64,000 bases of DNA, from contig NZ_CP060719.1 of the NCBI RefSeq assembly GCF_014396975.1, positions 2,886,001 to 2,950,000 on the forward strand, in the 5' to 3' direction. The notes below the pieces were generated by a model. That model ran no database searches. It was not told the DNA's origin and saw nothing but the letters and a program-made list of their open reading frames with translations. The translations under genes were made by a program, and so were the position numbers. How positions within the stretch are numbered: the stretch's first letter is position 1; each line of letters opens with the position of its first letter. Positions 1-9,500 of this stretch are shown here, in pieces. The DNA is from Thermomonas carbonis (GTDB lineage: Bacteria > Pseudomonadota > Gammaproteobacteria > Xanthomonadales > Xanthomonadaceae).

Positions 1-921
1 GCCCGGCAGCACGCCAAGTACGCCGGCTTCGGCACAGTTGGGTGCGGATTCCGGCGGCGGCGGCTCCGGAAACAGGCAGCGATAGCAAGGTGCCACGCCC
101 CGATGGCGACCGGCATCGAACACGCTGACCTGCCCTTCGAAACGATGCACCGCGCCGTAGACCAGCGGCTTGCCCAGCTTCACGCAGGCATCGTTCAGCA
201 GGTAGCGCGCGGGAAAATTGTCGGCACCATCGACTACCACGTCGATGCCGTCGAGCAGGCGTTCCACGTTGTCCGACGTGATGCGCTCGCGGATAGCTTC
301 GATGGTCGTGCGCGGGTTCAACGCGGCCAGCGCGATCGCGGCAGATTCCACTTTTGGTGTGCCGATGCGTGCCTCGGTGTGCAGGATCTGCCGTTGCAGG
401 TTGCTGCGGTCGACCACGTCGTCGTCGGCGATGCGCAGGGTGCCGATGCCGGCCGCGGCCAGGTAATACGCCGCCGGCGAGCCCAATCCTCCCGCGCCGA
501 CCAGCAGCACGCGCGCAGCTTCGAGCGCCTTCTGACCTTGCAGTCCGACATCGGGCAGGCGCAAGTGGCGCGAATAGCGCTCGCTGAAATCGGCATCGAC
601 ATCGGCGCGTTGCATCGGCAGGCCGGCCGCGTCCCAGGCATCGGTGCCGCCTTCAACGGACGACAGGTTGCGATAGCCGCGTGCTTCAAGGAACAGCGCG
701 ACTTGCAGCGAACGCGCGCCACGCTGGCAAACCAGCAGCACCTCGGTGTCGAGATCGGCGATATGCGTGGCGGGATCCGTCTGCAGGTCTTCGCGGACGA
801 TACCCCGTGCGCCTTCGACCATGCCCAACGCGCGCTCGTGCGGGGCGCGCACATCGACGAGCAATGCGCCCGCCTGTTGGCGTGCATGTGCTTCGTCGGG
901 ACTCAGGATGCGGATAGACAT
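1..921 (-). CDS. moeB: Molybdopterin-synthase adenylyltransferase with N-terminal rhodanese domain (partial, C-terminus beyond window)
   Basis: I translated this minus-strand frame directly; it starts at 921 and runs open off the left edge, giving 307 codons. Residues 1-105 form a rhodanese domain with the persulfide loop cysteine at C65 (VCQRGAR). From about residue 110 a ThiF/MoeB/E1-like domain follows, with the nucleotide-binding GAGGLG at 142-147 and a CYRC zinc-type motif near the edge. The family adenylates the C-terminal glycine of MoaD so that it can be thiocarboxylated for molybdopterin synthesis. The rhodanese precedes the adenylylating domain, whereas the better-known MoeZ/MOCS3 proteins carry it at the C-terminus. 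It lies 17 bp upstream of moeA's stop side, in the same direction as moeA and mobA. A ThiF or HesA role in thiamine synthesis is the main alternative, made less likely by these neighbours. Confidence 0.88.
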   Translation of the reverse strand, partial: MSIRILSPDEAHARQQAGALLVDVRAPHERALGMVEGARGIVREDLQTDPATHIADLDTEVLLVCQRGARSLQVALFLEARGYRNLSSVEGGTDAWDAAGLPMQRADVDADFSERYSRHLRLPDVGLQGQKALEAARVLLVGAGGLGSPAAYYLAAAGIGTLRIADDDVVDRSNLQRQILHTEARIGTPKVESAAIALAALNPRTTIEAIRERITSDNVERLLDGIDVVVDGADNFPARYLLNDACVKLGKPLVYGAVHRFEGQVSVFDAGRHRGVAPCYRCLFPEPPPPESAPNCAEAGVLGVLPG

Positions 922-938
922 CCCGCGATTATCGCCGA

Positions 939-2153
939 TCAATACGTGAGCACTTCGACGACATCGCCCTGTGCGAGCGATATAGCGCCTTCCGCCAGCA
1001 CCAGCAGGGCATCGGCATCCGCTGCGGCACGCAGGCGATGGGAACCTGTCGCCGCGTTCGGCGTGACCCATAGCGTACCGGTGTCGTCGACCTGCAGCGT
1101 CCCGCGCACGAATTCGCGGCGCGCATGCGGCTTTTCGATGGCTATCTGCAGGCGCGCGAATCGACGCGGCCCTTCCGCCCTGCCCTGCAGACCATGGATC
1201 AACACACGGCCCAAGGTCAGGAAGGTCGCCAGCACCGAGACCGGATTACCCGGCAGGCCCAGGAACTGCGCTTGCCCCAGCTTGCCTGCCAGCAGCGGCA
1301 TGCCCGGTTTCATCCGCACTTTCCAGAAATGCACGCGGCCATGTGCTTGCAGCATGGCCGGGATATGGTCCTTTTCTCCCGCCGACACCGCGCCGCATGT
1401 GATCACCACGTCGAAACTCGATGCGGCGTCCTGCATCATCGACGCGATGCGCTCCGGATCGTCGGGAAGCGTCGGCCACGCGACCGGTTCCAGTCCTTCC
1501 GCGCGCAACAGGCCCATCAGCAATTCGCGGTTGCTGTTGTAGATCTCGCCGGGCTGCAAGGGCATGCCCGCCTCGACCAGCTCGTCGCCGGTGGTGAAAA
1601 CTGCCACCGTGGGTTTGGCCGAGACCGGCAAACGCTCGATGCCGAGCGACGCCGCCAGCGACACCTGCACGGCATTGAGCCGGGTCCCGGCCCGCAACAC
1701 CGGATCACCGGCTTGTGCGTCCTCGCCGGCAATGCGCACGTTGACGCCTGCACGCACGCCGGGCGGCATGGTCACTGCATCGCCATCGACCTGCGTGTCC
1801 TCGCGCATCACCACGGTATCCGCACTGATCGGCATCGGTGCGCCGGTGGTGATGCGCACGCATTCGCCGGCACCGACATGCAGGCCAAGCGCGCGACCGG
1901 CGAACTGCTCGCCGACCAGCGCCAGCGATACAGACTCGTGTTTGCGCAAATCCGCATGGCGGCAGGCGTAGCCATCCATCGCACTGTTGTCGAACGGCTG
2001 CAGGGCGATTGGCGCAACGATGTCCTCCGCCAGCACGCGGCCATGCGTGCGCGCCAAAGCGACATGCTCGATCGGCAAGCGATGCGCCGCCGCGACTTTG
2101 CACAGGATCTCGCGCGCTTCTTCGAACAGGATCGAGGTGGGGAATTCAGTCAT
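939..2153 (-). CDS. moeA: Molybdopterin molybdenumtransferase
   Basis: This 404-residue protein inserts molybdate into adenylylated molybdopterin to make the molybdenum cofactor. The start at 2153 gives an N-terminus MTEFPTSILFEEAR that fits MoeA; a longer reading frame upstream only shadows mobA. Visible family motifs are the N-terminal region around NSAMDGYA, the FTTGDELVEAG segment of the molybdopterin-binding domain, and the ITCGAVSAGEKDH loop, which differs slightly from the usual SGGVSVGEYD. Length is typical of MoeA. It overlaps the 3' end of mobA by 8 bp, so translation of the two is probably coupled. With moeB it forms a late-step cofactor operon; the early genes moaA-E are not in this window. 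Confidence 0.93.
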   Translation of the reverse strand: MTEFPTSILFEEAREILCKVAAAHRLPIEHVALARTHGRVLAEDIVAPIALQPFDNSAMDGYACRHADLRKHESVSLALVGEQFAGRALGLHVGAGECVRITTGAPMPISADTVVMREDTQVDGDAVTMPPGVRAGVNVRIAGEDAQAGDPVLRAGTRLNAVQVSLAASLGIERLPVSAKPTVAVFTTGDELVEAGMPLQPGEIYNSNRELLMGLLRAEGLEPVAWPTLPDDPERIASMMQDAASSFDVVITCGAVSAGEKDHIPAMLQAHGRVHFWKVRMKPGMPLLAGKLGQAQFLGLPGNPVSVLATFLTLGRVLIHGLQGRAEGPRRFARLQIAIEKPHARREFVRGTLQVDDTGTLWVTPNAATGSHRLRAAADADALLVLAEGAISLAQGDVVEVLTY

Positions 2154-2724
2154 CGGCATAGCCTGCCAGATGCAGGTCCTCCGGCGTGTTGAGGTTGCCG
2201 AAGCGCAGGCCGGCAAAGCGCACGCGCGGCAACGGGATCCGCGCCTGCATCGCCTCGATGGAAAACGCGTTTGCCGCGATGGCGGCACGCGCTGCATCGC
2301 GCAGTCGCTGCACGCGATACAACGCGACCAGCGGCTGCAGGCCGTCGTCGTCCTCAGCCGCGGCGCCCTCACCACCCGCGCTTGCCAGCGTGCGCAGCAG
2401 GCAATCGTTGGTGTTCACCACGTCCACCGGGATCGTCAGCAGCCATGACGTCGTGCAGGCCGATGCCAGCGCATCGATCCCGCCGAGCGGGCCGATGTCG
2501 ATGACGCGATCCTCGATCGTTGCCAGGCCTTCCGTGCCGTAGCGATGCAAGTCGCGGTTCGCACTGACCAGCGTCGCGCCGCATTCGTTGTTGAAACGCC
2601 GTGCGATGCGCAGCACCTGCGCAATCCCGTCGCGTTGCAGCCAGGCCTTGTCGCGACCGCCGAGCCGGCTGCCGCGGCCGCCAGCCAGGATGCCCAGCGT
2701 GAGGTCGCCGCGCAGCATCATCAA
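2146..2724 (-). CDS. mobA: Molybdenum cofactor guanylyltransferase
   Basis: A 192-residue nucleotidyltransferase that links GMP to molybdenum cofactor to form the guanine dinucleotide cofactor of DMSO-reductase-family enzymes. The N-terminal signature LAGGRGSRLGGRDKAWL matches the MobA GTP-binding loop, with the lysine that contacts the substrate. The protein is a cytoplasmic Rossmann-like GT-A fold. It is the first gene of the mobA-moeA-moeB run and is followed by an 8-bp overlap with moeA. It starts only 4 bp after the stop of der, so it may be read through from that gene. Its presence suggests that the host has bis-MGD enzymes such as nitrate or formate oxidoreductases, none of which are in view. 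Confidence 0.92.
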   Translation of the reverse strand: MMMLRGDLTLGILAGGRGSRLGGRDKAWLQRDGIAQVLRIARRFNNECGATLVSANRDLHRYGTEGLATIEDRVIDIGPLGGIDALASACTTSWLLTIPVDVVNTNDCLLRTLASAGGEGAAAEDDDGLQPLVALYRVQRLRDAARAAIAANAFSIEAMQARIPLPRVRFAGLRFGNLNTPEDLHLAGYADD

Positions 2725-2728
2725 CTGG

Positions 2729-4129
2729 CTACTTGGCGCGTTTCACACGGCGGATCAGGCGCTGTTTCTTCGCGACCTGACTCTTGGTCAGCACGTTCTT
2801 CTTGTCCTTGTACGGGTTCTCGCCTTCGCGGAACAGGAAGCGGATCGGCGTGCCGACCAGCTTGAAGCGCTTGCGGAAGAAGTTCTCCAGATAGCGCTGG
2901 TAAGTGTTCGACAGCGACTTCAGGCGCGTGCCGTGGACGATGAAGGTCGGCGGGCTTTCCGCGCCCGGATGGGCGAAACGCATCTTCGGCACATGCCCGC
3001 GCACCACCGGCGGCGGATTGGCTTCGTAGGCAGCCTCGATCGCGCGGGTGACATCGGCGGTGCTGAACACCTTGGTCGCCGACGCATGTGCGCGGTGGAT
3101 CGCGCGGAACAGCTCGCGCAGGCCGGAGCCATGCAGCGCGGAGATGCGCACGTTCTCCGCCCATTCCACGAAGCTCAGCTTGCGCGAGACCAAGGTCTCG
3201 GTCTGCTGGCGTTCGTAATCGGTGCGGCCGTCCCATTTATTGATGGCGATGACCAGTGCCTTGCCCGCGTCGAGCACCGCGCCGAGCACGGTAGCGTCCT
3301 GATCGGTCACGCCTTCGCTGGCATCCAGCATCAGCACCGCGACCTGGCACTGCTCGATCGCCTGCAGGGTCTTGAACACCGAGAATTTCTCGACCGCTTC
3401 CTCGACCTTGGCCCGCCGGCGCAGGCCGGCGGTATCGACCAGCCGGTACTTGCGGCCGTCGCGTTCCAGGTCCACCGCGATCGAATCGCGGGTGGTACCC
3501 GGCACTTCCGAGGCGATCATCCGTTCCTCGCCGAGGATCCGGTTCACCAGCGTGGACTTGCCCACGTTCGGACGGCCGACGAAGGCGATGCGCACGCGCG
3601 TCGGATCGGTGTCCAGGGTTTCCGTGCTGCCTTCCTGCGGCAGCCGCTCCACCACCTTCGCCAGCACTTCGTCGATCCCGGTGCGGTGCGCCGACGACGT
3701 CGGCAACGCATCGCCCAGGCCGTAGCGGGAGAATTCCGACAGCGCCGCCTGCAGGTCGATGCCGTCGGACTTGTTGACGACCAGCAGGGTCGGCTTGGAC
3801 AGTTTGCGCAGCCAGCGCAGGATGTCGTCGTCCAGCGCCGAGGCGCCTTCGCGGCCATCGACGATGAACAGGATCAGGTCGGCTTCTTCCGCGGCGGCGC
3901 GCGACTGGCGGGCGGTGGCACCGGCCAGGCCTTCGTCCTCGCCGGCGATGCCGCCGGTATCGACCAGCACGAACGGGCGCCCTTCGATCAGGCGGCAGAC
4001 GCCGTAGTTGCGGTCTCGGGTCACGCCCGGCTGGTCGTGCACCAGCGCATCGCGGGTGCGCGTCAAGGCATTGAACAGCGTGGACTTGCCGACATTGGGG
4101 CGCCCGACGAGGGCGACGAGGGGGAGCAT
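2729..4129 (-). CDS. der: Ribosome-associated GTPase Der (EngA)
   Basis: A 466-residue protein with two tandem G domains and a C-terminal KH-like domain, needed for maturation of the 50S ribosomal subunit. Both P-loops are visible as GRPNVGKST, one near residue 10 and one near residue 185. NKSD and NKWD give the two G4 motifs. The start at 4129 is supported by an AAAGG ribosome-binding site seven bases upstream. The C-terminal tail is lysine and arginine rich, as expected for ribosomal RNA contact. It follows bamB in the conserved yfgM-bamB-der order and precedes mobA by 4 bp. Confidence 0.97.
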   Translation of the reverse strand: MLPLVALVGRPNVGKSTLFNALTRTRDALVHDQPGVTRDRNYGVCRLIEGRPFVLVDTGGIAGEDEGLAGATARQSRAAAEEADLILFIVDGREGASALDDDILRWLRKLSKPTLLVVNKSDGIDLQAALSEFSRYGLGDALPTSSAHRTGIDEVLAKVVERLPQEGSTETLDTDPTRVRIAFVGRPNVGKSTLVNRILGEERMIASEVPGTTRDSIAVDLERDGRKYRLVDTAGLRRRAKVEEAVEKFSVFKTLQAIEQCQVAVLMLDASEGVTDQDATVLGAVLDAGKALVIAINKWDGRTDYERQQTETLVSRKLSFVEWAENVRISALHGSGLRELFRAIHRAHASATKVFSTADVTRAIEAAYEANPPPVVRGHVPKMRFAHPGAESPPTFIVHGTRLKSLSNTYQRYLENFFRKRFKLVGTPIRFLFREGENPYKDKKNVLTKSQVAKKQRLIRRVKRAK

Positions 4130-4198
4130 GGATCAACCTTTGCGCAGGGCGCGAATTGCAGTCACGTGGAACGTGCCGTCCAAGACGTACCGCCATGG

Positions 4199-4235
4199 GA
4201 AAAACGCGACGGCCCCGGCAGGGTAGCCGGGGCCG
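4199..4235 (-). terminator. Hairpin terminator after bamB
   Basis: A perfect 10-bp inverted repeat (4210-4219 with 4226-4235, six-base loop) lies in the 141-bp gap between bamB and der. On the minus strand it is followed, after five bases, by five T residues at 4200-4204. A second hairpin (4245-4251 with 4256-4262) sits just before it. The gap between stem and T tract is larger than ideal, so termination may be partial and allow some read-through into der. Confidence 0.6.
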
Positions 4236-4270
4236 CAGGTGCATGCCAGCCCGCAGGCTGGCGGAGGCGC

Positions 4271-5452
4271 TTATTGCAGGCCGAACGCGGCGAGCTGGCC
4301 TTCGGTGGTCTGCACTACCACGATGCCGTCGGACACCACCGGCTTGCCGGTGATCGCGCCGCCCACGCTGGAGCGCGCGGCGAATGCACCATCGCTCAGA
4401 CGCAGCCAGTGAACCACGCCTTCCAGGTCGCCGACCACCGCGAAATCGCCCTGGATCGTCGGCGCGCTCACGTTGCGATAGGCCAGACCCGGTTGCTTCC
4501 ACAGGCTGCCGCCGCTGTTCTTGTCCAACCCATGCACGTTGCCAGTCGGGTCGGTCACCACTACCGCGGAATTGCTCACGCCGAGGCCACGCGTGCCGCC
4601 ATTGGCGCTGTCCCACATGATCTGGCCGCTGGGGCCGTCGATCGCCACGGTGTGGTTCTTGTGGCTGGTGGCGTACAGCGTGGTGTTGTCCAGCACCGCC
4701 TCGCCATCGACATCGGCCATGCGGTCCAGCTCGCTGCGGCCTTCCGGCTCGGCCACCGGCGTGCGCCATACCGGCGTGCCATCGGTCGTCGACAGCGCCA
4801 CCAGGGTGCCGTTGTCGTTGCCGACGAAGAGGATGCCCGGTCCCACGGTGATGCCGCCGTTGCCGCGCACGGTCAACGCCGGGATTTCCGCGCTGTAGAA
4901 CCAGCGACGCTCGCCGGTGGCGGCGTCGAGTGCAGTGACCCGGCCATCGTTGGAATGGACGAAGACCATGCCGCCAGCGACCGCGGGCGCGGCGATGACT
5001 TCATTGGAAACCTTGGACTTCCACTTCTCGGCACCGGTGGCGGCATCCAGCGCGATGACATCCCCTTCCAGGCTGCCGATCGCCACCAGGCCTTCGCCGG
5101 CGCCGGGACCGCCACTCAACGGCAGTTCCGAGGCGTAGCGCCACAGCGACTGGCCGGTGCGCAGGTCGAACGCGGACACGCCACCTTCGAGCGCCGCCGC
5201 ATACACGCGGCCGTCAACGATCGCCGGATGCTGGCCGATCCCGAGCTTGTCTTCGCCCTTGCCCAGCGAGGCACTCCAGAGCTTGCTGACATTGACGCTC
5301 GGGCTGATCTGCACCAGCGGGGTCGGGTCGGCGGACTTGTCCTTGCCGCGGCCGTCGAAGACATTCTTGATGGTGGTGCAACCGGACAGCACGGCCACCG
5401 CCAGCGCGGTGGCAGCGACGAGGCGCAGGGAACGATGCGACGCGTGGATCAT
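4271..5452 (-). CDS. bamB: Outer membrane protein assembly factor BamB
   Basis: A 393-residue lipoprotein subunit of the BAM complex, which folds beta-barrel proteins into the outer membrane. The N-terminus is a lipoprotein signal ending in the lipobox LSGC, giving an acylated cysteine at C25. The rest is a series of eight PQQ-like beta-propeller blades, visible as repeated motifs such as ALDAATGAEKW, ALDAATGERRW and ALSTTDGTPVW. The ATG at 5452-5450 shares its A with the TGA stop of yfgM (TGATG), which fixes the start and suggests coupled translation. The gene order yfgM-bamB-der is the usual one in gammaproteobacteria. Confidence 0.96.
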   Translation of the reverse strand: MIHASHRSLRLVAATALAVAVLSGCTTIKNVFDGRGKDKSADPTPLVQISPSVNVSKLWSASLGKGEDKLGIGQHPAIVDGRVYAAALEGGVSAFDLRTGQSLWRYASELPLSGGPGAGEGLVAIGSLEGDVIALDAATGAEKWKSKVSNEVIAAPAVAGGMVFVHSNDGRVTALDAATGERRWFYSAEIPALTVRGNGGITVGPGILFVGNDNGTLVALSTTDGTPVWRTPVAEPEGRSELDRMADVDGEAVLDNTTLYATSHKNHTVAIDGPSGQIMWDSANGGTRGLGVSNSAVVVTDPTGNVHGLDKNSGGSLWKQPGLAYRNVSAPTIQGDFAVVGDLEGVVHWLRLSDGAFAARSSVGGAITGKPVVSDGIVVVQTTEGQLAAFGLQ

Positions 5453-6096
5453 CAGGTCTTGTCCTCGGTGTGCGGCGGCGTGCCGCCCGCTTCGATCAAC
5501 TTCAAGGTGAGCAGGCGGTGTTCCGGGTCGGCGACATCGACCAGCGCCAGTGCCTTCAGGTAATCCTTCTGCGCCAGCGCACGTTCGCCCAGCGCGAACC
5601 GCGCGTCGCCGCGTACGTCCAGCATCGACGGGTTCTTGTCGTCGTCGAGCAGCGGCAGCGCGTCTTTGGGCTTGCCGGCGTCGATCAGCAGACGCGCCAG
5701 GCGCTGGCGCACGATCGGCCGCAGGTCGGCGTCCACCTCGCGCAGATTGCGCAGGGTGGCGATGGCGTCGTCGCGCTTTCCGGACTCGGCCTGCGCCTTG
5801 GCCAGTTGCAGCGCCGCCAGCGTGCCCAGGGTCGGGTTGCTTTTGCCGAGCGCGGCAATCGTGCCGCGGCCCTTGTCCGGCGGCAAAGCGCCGGATTCGA
5901 AAGCATCGATGGCTTGGGCGTAGCGCACGCTCGCACCCATCTGCGCCTGCGTGCGCTGCCCCTGCCACCACTGCCAACCGAAGATGGCACCCAGCCCCAA
6001 GCCGACGCCTCCGATCAGGCCGATGGCATTGCTGCGGACCCAGCCGCGGACACGCTCACTCTGTTCATGCTCGTTGAGCAGGTCGTCGATCGCCAT
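5452..6096 (-). CDS. yfgM: YfgM-type periplasmic chaperone/TPR membrane protein
   Basis: A 214-residue protein with a single N-terminal transmembrane segment (about residues 23-42, glycine rich, ending GWQWW) and a periplasmic tetratricopeptide-like domain. YfgM associates with the SecYEG translocon and the PpiD chaperone and helps outer-membrane precursors across the periplasm. The N-terminal motif LLNEHEQSERVRGW is typical of the family, whose members are about 205-215 residues long. A GAGA-containing stretch upstream of the ATG may serve as ribosome-binding site. Its stop overlaps the bamB start by one base. In Escherichia coli hisS and ispG lie between this gene and rodZ; here only 75 bp separate them. 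Confidence 0.9.
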   Translation of the reverse strand: MAIDDLLNEHEQSERVRGWVRSNAIGLIGGVGLGLGAIFGWQWWQGQRTQAQMGASVRYAQAIDAFESGALPPDKGRGTIAALGKSNPTLGTLAALQLAKAQAESGKRDDAIATLRNLREVDADLRPIVRQRLARLLIDAGKPKDALPLLDDDKNPSMLDVRGDARFALGERALAQKDYLKALALVDVADPEHRLLTLKLIEAGGTPPHTEDKT

Positions 6097-6171
6097 GCTT
6101 TCTCTCGCCCGCCATGCTCGGGCGGGACATTTCTACTGATTGGGAAGTGCCCGCGAAGATCGACCGGACGG

Positions 6172-6990
6172 TCAATCGGCTGCCACGAGCGAACCGTCGG
6201 AGGATACCGCAAAGCGTGCAACGTTCGCGCGGGCAAACGGTGCCAGGTCCACGACGCGGCCGCGGTGTTCAAGCTGCGCCGCGGAAGCGTTGCCGATGGT
6301 CAGGCGTGCGACCTGAGCGGCGGCATAACGACGCTCGCTGCCTGCGGGCACGAGGCCCTTTTCGACCGAAGCACCGTCCGGCGCAACCACTTCGAGCCAG
6401 CTTTCCGCGCTGGTACGCAGCACGATGTCGATGACAGGAACGGGCTGCACAGCCGGTGCCGCCACTGGGGCCATCGAAGCGACCACGGTGCGAGGACTGG
6501 CGGGCGTCGATGTCGCGGGCAGGCTTGCCGCTGGATCTGCCGGCGCGTCCAGCGGGGTGGTGCCTTCGCTGGCACCCGACAGATGCTGGCGGGTCGCCAC
6601 CCAAGCCGGTACCGCCAGCGACAGGGTCAGGATGATGTAGACCAGTCGGCGGCCGATCTGCTCCGCCCACCACTGCGCCTTCGGCGTGTGCGTGCGGCTG
6701 ACCAGCCTGGAAGGTTCGATCGGCCCCACATCCAGCGCGGCCATCATCGGTGCCGTGGTCAGGCCCAGCAGACGCGAGTAACTGCGGACCTGGCCGCGCA
6801 CGAACACCGGCGCGCCCAGTCGCGACCAGTCCTCGGCCTCAAGCGACTTCACCACGCGTGCCGGCATGTGCAGGCGCGCCGCCACGTCGTCCACGCTCAA
6901 GCCAGAGGCTTCGCGCGCCAGACGCAAACGCTCGCCGCAGCCGGCAAGGGTCTGGTGGGTATCGTCGGGATGGGCGTGTTTCGAGCTCAT
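6172..6990 (-). CDS. rodZ: RodZ-like cell-shape protein with helix-turn-helix domain
   Basis: A 272-residue bitopic membrane protein. Residues 16-78 form an XRE-like helix-turn-helix domain (GERLRLAREASGLSVDDVA) that in RodZ binds MreB rather than DNA. A transmembrane helix follows at about 116-132, then a proline, alanine and threonine rich linker, then a DUF4115 beta domain from about residue 185 to the end. The family anchors the MreB cytoskeleton to the peptidoglycan elongation machinery. Its ATG overlaps the pilF stop as ATGA. The protein is shorter than the E. coli version (337 residues), mostly in the linker. Confidence 0.88.
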   Translation of the reverse strand: MSSKHAHPDDTHQTLAGCGERLRLAREASGLSVDDVAARLHMPARVVKSLEAEDWSRLGAPVFVRGQVRSYSRLLGLTTAPMMAALDVGPIEPSRLVSRTHTPKAQWWAEQIGRRLVYIILTLSLAVPAWVATRQHLSGASEGTTPLDAPADPAASLPATSTPASPRTVVASMAPVAAPAVQPVPVIDIVLRTSAESWLEVVAPDGASVEKGLVPAGSERRYAAAQVARLTIGNASAAQLEHRGRVVDLAPFARANVARFAVSSDGSLVAAD

Positions 6991-7799
6991 TGCGTGCGCG
7001 GAGCCGGGCCGGAACCGGAGGGGATCGCCTGCAAACGTGAAAGATAGCGTGAAGCGGCCGCGTTGTCGCCAAGTTTCTGTTCGACCTGGATCGCCAGACT
7101 CAGGCCATCCGCATCGACAGGTGCAGCGGTAAGCCAGCGCTCGGTGAAAGCCCGCGCCTCCAAATACTGGTGGCGGGAAAACTGCAGCGCCGCCATGCCG
7201 GACAAGGCCGGCACGTTGCCCGGCTCCAGCGTTAGCGCTTGTCGCCAGTTCGCTTCGGCGCGGTCAGGTTGGCCCGCTTGGCGCGCACACTTGCCTGCAT
7301 TGGCCAAGGCCATGCCACGGGTCGGATAAGCAGGATCGGCGACGGCAGCGTCGAACCAGTCCAGCGACTCCGCTGCGCGACCGTTGCTGCACAACCAAGT
7401 GCCGTAGTTGTTGGCGTAGATGCCGGTCTTCGGCGCGATCTCGGCAGCCTTGCCGTAATGCTTGCCCGCAGCCACCCCATCACCGCGGGCATCGGCAATC
7501 GCACCGAGCAGGGTATGCGCATCGCCGGAGCGCGGATCTGACTTGAGCGCGCGCTGAGCCATTCCCTGGGATTGCGCGAGGTCGCCTGCCTGGTAGAAGT
7601 GGGAAGCCGACATCAACAACTGGGTGACGTCGGTGTCACGACCGCGTGTACTCGAGCCGCTGACATCGTAGGTTGAGGCGATCTTGGTGTATTCACCGCG
7701 CGCCGCAGACGGGCGAACGATGGTGAGTCGCTCCAACTGGCTGCAGCCTGAGGCGAACACGCAGGCCGCCACCAGCATCACCTTCGCTTCACGCCGCAT
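6987..7799 (-). CDS. pilF: Type IV pilus biogenesis lipoprotein PilF/PilW
   Basis: A 270-residue lipoprotein made of tetratricopeptide repeats. The signal peptide ends in FASGC, giving the acylated cysteine C19. TPR units are visible as repeated blocks such as [19 protein letters not shown] and [19 protein letters not shown]. PilF pilots the PilQ secretin to the outer membrane and helps it form multimers. Its 5' end overlaps the rlmN 3' end by 11 bp and its stop overlaps the rodZ start. This rlmN-pilF-rodZ arrangement is the usual one for the family. No other pilus gene is in the window. Confidence 0.9.
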   Translation of the reverse strand: MRREAKVMLVAACVFASGCSQLERLTIVRPSAARGEYTKIASTYDVSGSSTRGRDTDVTQLLMSASHFYQAGDLAQSQGMAQRALKSDPRSGDAHTLLGAIADARGDGVAAGKHYGKAAEIAPKTGIYANNYGTWLCSNGRAAESLDWFDAAVADPAYPTRGMALANAGKCARQAGQPDRAEANWRQALTLEPGNVPALSGMAALQFSRHQYLEARAFTERWLTAAPVDADGLSLAIQVEQKLGDNAAASRYLSRLQAIPSGSGPAPRTQ

Positions 7800-9015
7800 C
7801 GGACACTCCGGACGCAGCCAGCCGCTTGCGATGCTCGGCCGAGCGACGGGTGCGATCCAGCACCTGCCCCTTCAACTGGCCGCAGGCGGCATCGATGTCG
7901 TCGCCTCGGGTACGCCGCACCGGCGCAATCATCCCGGCATTGTTGAGCTGCTTCTGGAACGCGCGGATGGCCTCGTCCGTCGGCCGGGCGAAACGCGTGC
8001 CGGGGAACGGATTGAACGGAATCAGGTTGACCTTCGCCGCGTCCTTCATCTGCACGCGGCGGTCGAACTCGCGCAGCAGCTTGACCAGGCCGCGCGCGTG
8101 CTCGGGCTGGTCGTTGACGTCCTTCATCAGCGTGTATTCGAAGGTCACCGAGGTGCCGCGCTTGCGCAGCGCATATCGCACGCACGCATCCATCAGGTCG
8201 GCGATCGGGTATTTCTTGTTGAGCGGCACCAGCTCGGTGCGCAGGTCGTCGAACGGCGCATGCAGCGAGACCGCCAGCGACACGTCGGACACTTCGCCCA
8301 GCTTGTCGATCATCGGCACCATGCCGGCGGTCGACAGCGTCACTCGCTTGTTGGCCAAGCCGTAGCCGAGGTCGTCGCGCATGATGCTCATCGCGCGCAC
8401 CACGTTGTCGAAGTTCATGAGCGGTTCGCCCATGCCCATCATCACCACGTTGGTGAGCTTGCGTTGCTGGTGGGGCACATTGCCGAGGTGGCGAGCGGCC
8501 ACCCAGACCTGACCAATGATCTCGGCGGTCGAAAGGTTCCGATTGAAGCCTTGAGTGGCCGTGGAACAGAACTGGCAGTTGAGCGCGCAACCGACCTGGC
8601 TGGACACGCACAGCGTGCCCCGACCCTTGTCCGGGATGAATACGCTCTCGATGGCGTTCTTCGCATCCATGCCGAGCAGCCACTTGTGGGTGCCGTCCTC
8701 GGATGCCTTGTCCAGCACGACATGCGGCGCATGCACGACCGCCCGCTCTTCCAGCTTGGCGCGCAGCACCTTGCCGAGGTCGGTCATTTCGCCGAAGTCG
8801 GTCATGTAGCGGTGATGGATCCACTTCATCACCTGCTGCGCACGGAATTTCTTTTCGCCGAGTTCTTCCTCGAAGAAGCGCTCGAGCGAAGCCCGGTCGA
8901 AGTCGAAGATATTGGTCTTCGAAACGGCGGCGGCCGGAGCCGCCGTCGCAGGGTCGCGCACGGCGACATCGCCGATCAGGGCGATGTCGATGTCCGGAGT
9001 GCGCGTGTCGCTCAT
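7789..9015 (-). CDS. rlmN: 23S rRNA/tRNA adenine-C2 methyltransferase
   Basis: A 408-residue radical SAM enzyme that methylates A2503 of 23S rRNA and A37 of some tRNAs. The radical SAM cluster motif CALNCQFC is present, as are the GMGEPL motif and a CG pair near the C-terminus typical of the two catalytic cysteines. I chose the ATG at 9015 ([10 protein letters not shown]) because the longer open frame upstream lies inside ndk. The N-terminal 35 residues before [14 protein letters not shown] are extra compared with E. coli RlmN, so a start further in is possible. It sits 7 bp from the ndk stop in a tight minus-strand run. Confidence 0.95.
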   Translation of the reverse strand: MSDTRTPDIDIALIGDVAVRDPATAAPAAAVSKTNIFDFDRASLERFFEEELGEKKFRAQQVMKWIHHRYMTDFGEMTDLGKVLRAKLEERAVVHAPHVVLDKASEDGTHKWLLGMDAKNAIESVFIPDKGRGTLCVSSQVGCALNCQFCSTATQGFNRNLSTAEIIGQVWVAARHLGNVPHQQRKLTNVVMMGMGEPLMNFDNVVRAMSIMRDDLGYGLANKRVTLSTAGMVPMIDKLGEVSDVSLAVSLHAPFDDLRTELVPLNKKYPIADLMDACVRYALRKRGTSVTFEYTLMKDVNDQPEHARGLVKLLREFDRRVQMKDAAKVNLIPFNPFPGTRFARPTDEAIRAFQKQLNNAGMIAPVRRTRGDDIDAACGQLKGQVLDRTRRSAEHRKRLAASGVSDAA

Positions 9016-9022
9016 CGGTCGA

Positions 9023-9448
9023 TCAGCGCGCGTGGACGTCGGTCGACGGGAAGAAGTAGGCGATTTCGATCGCCGCGTTCTCCAGCGAATCCGAACCATG
9101 CACGGCATTGGCGTCGATGCTGTCGGCGAAGTCGGCGCGGATCGTGCCCGGCGCGGCGTCCTTCGGGTTGGTGGCACCCATCAGGTCGCGGTGCTTGAGC
9201 ACGGCGTTGTCGCCCTCGAGCGCCTGGATCATCACCGGGCCGGAGATCATGAAGTTGACCAGCGCGCTGAAGAACGGGCGCTCGCGGTGCACGGCGTAGA
9301 AACCTTCCGCTTCCTGCTTGGACAGGTGCTTCATCTTCGCGGCCACGACCTTCAGGCCGGCCTTCTCGAAGCGGGAATAGATGTCGCCGATGACGTTCTT
9401 TGCAACGGCGTCGGGCTTGATGATCGAAAGGGTGCGCTCCAGCGCCAT
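9023..9448 (-). CDS. ndk: Nucleoside diphosphate kinase
   Basis: A 141-residue enzyme that passes the gamma phosphate of ATP to other nucleoside diphosphates through a phosphohistidine. The active-site histidine H117 sits in the signature NAVHGSDS, and the length is exactly that of bacterial Ndk. The start at 9448 ([15 protein letters not shown]) is backed by a GGAGA ribosome-binding site at the correct distance; the 14 extra codons of the longer frame are not needed. The leader contains a hairpin with a T tract (see separate entry). It heads the ndk-rlmN-pilF-rodZ run. Confidence 0.97.
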   Translation of the reverse strand: MALERTLSIIKPDAVAKNVIGDIYSRFEKAGLKVVAAKMKHLSKQEAEGFYAVHRERPFFSALVNFMISGPVMIQALEGDNAVLKHRDLMGATNPKDAAPGTIRADFADSIDANAVHGSDSLENAAIEIAYFFPSTDVHAR

Positions 9449-9500
9449 GGGATTCTCCAGTGAGGCGGGCCGCAAACCGACAGTTCGCAAGCCCGAAGAT

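Noticed and set aside
2588..5563. A 991-codon open frame on the plus strand opposite der and bamB
   Set aside because: It is antisense to two clear housekeeping genes; long open frames opposite genes are common in GC-rich DNA. Its translation shows no recognisable domain.
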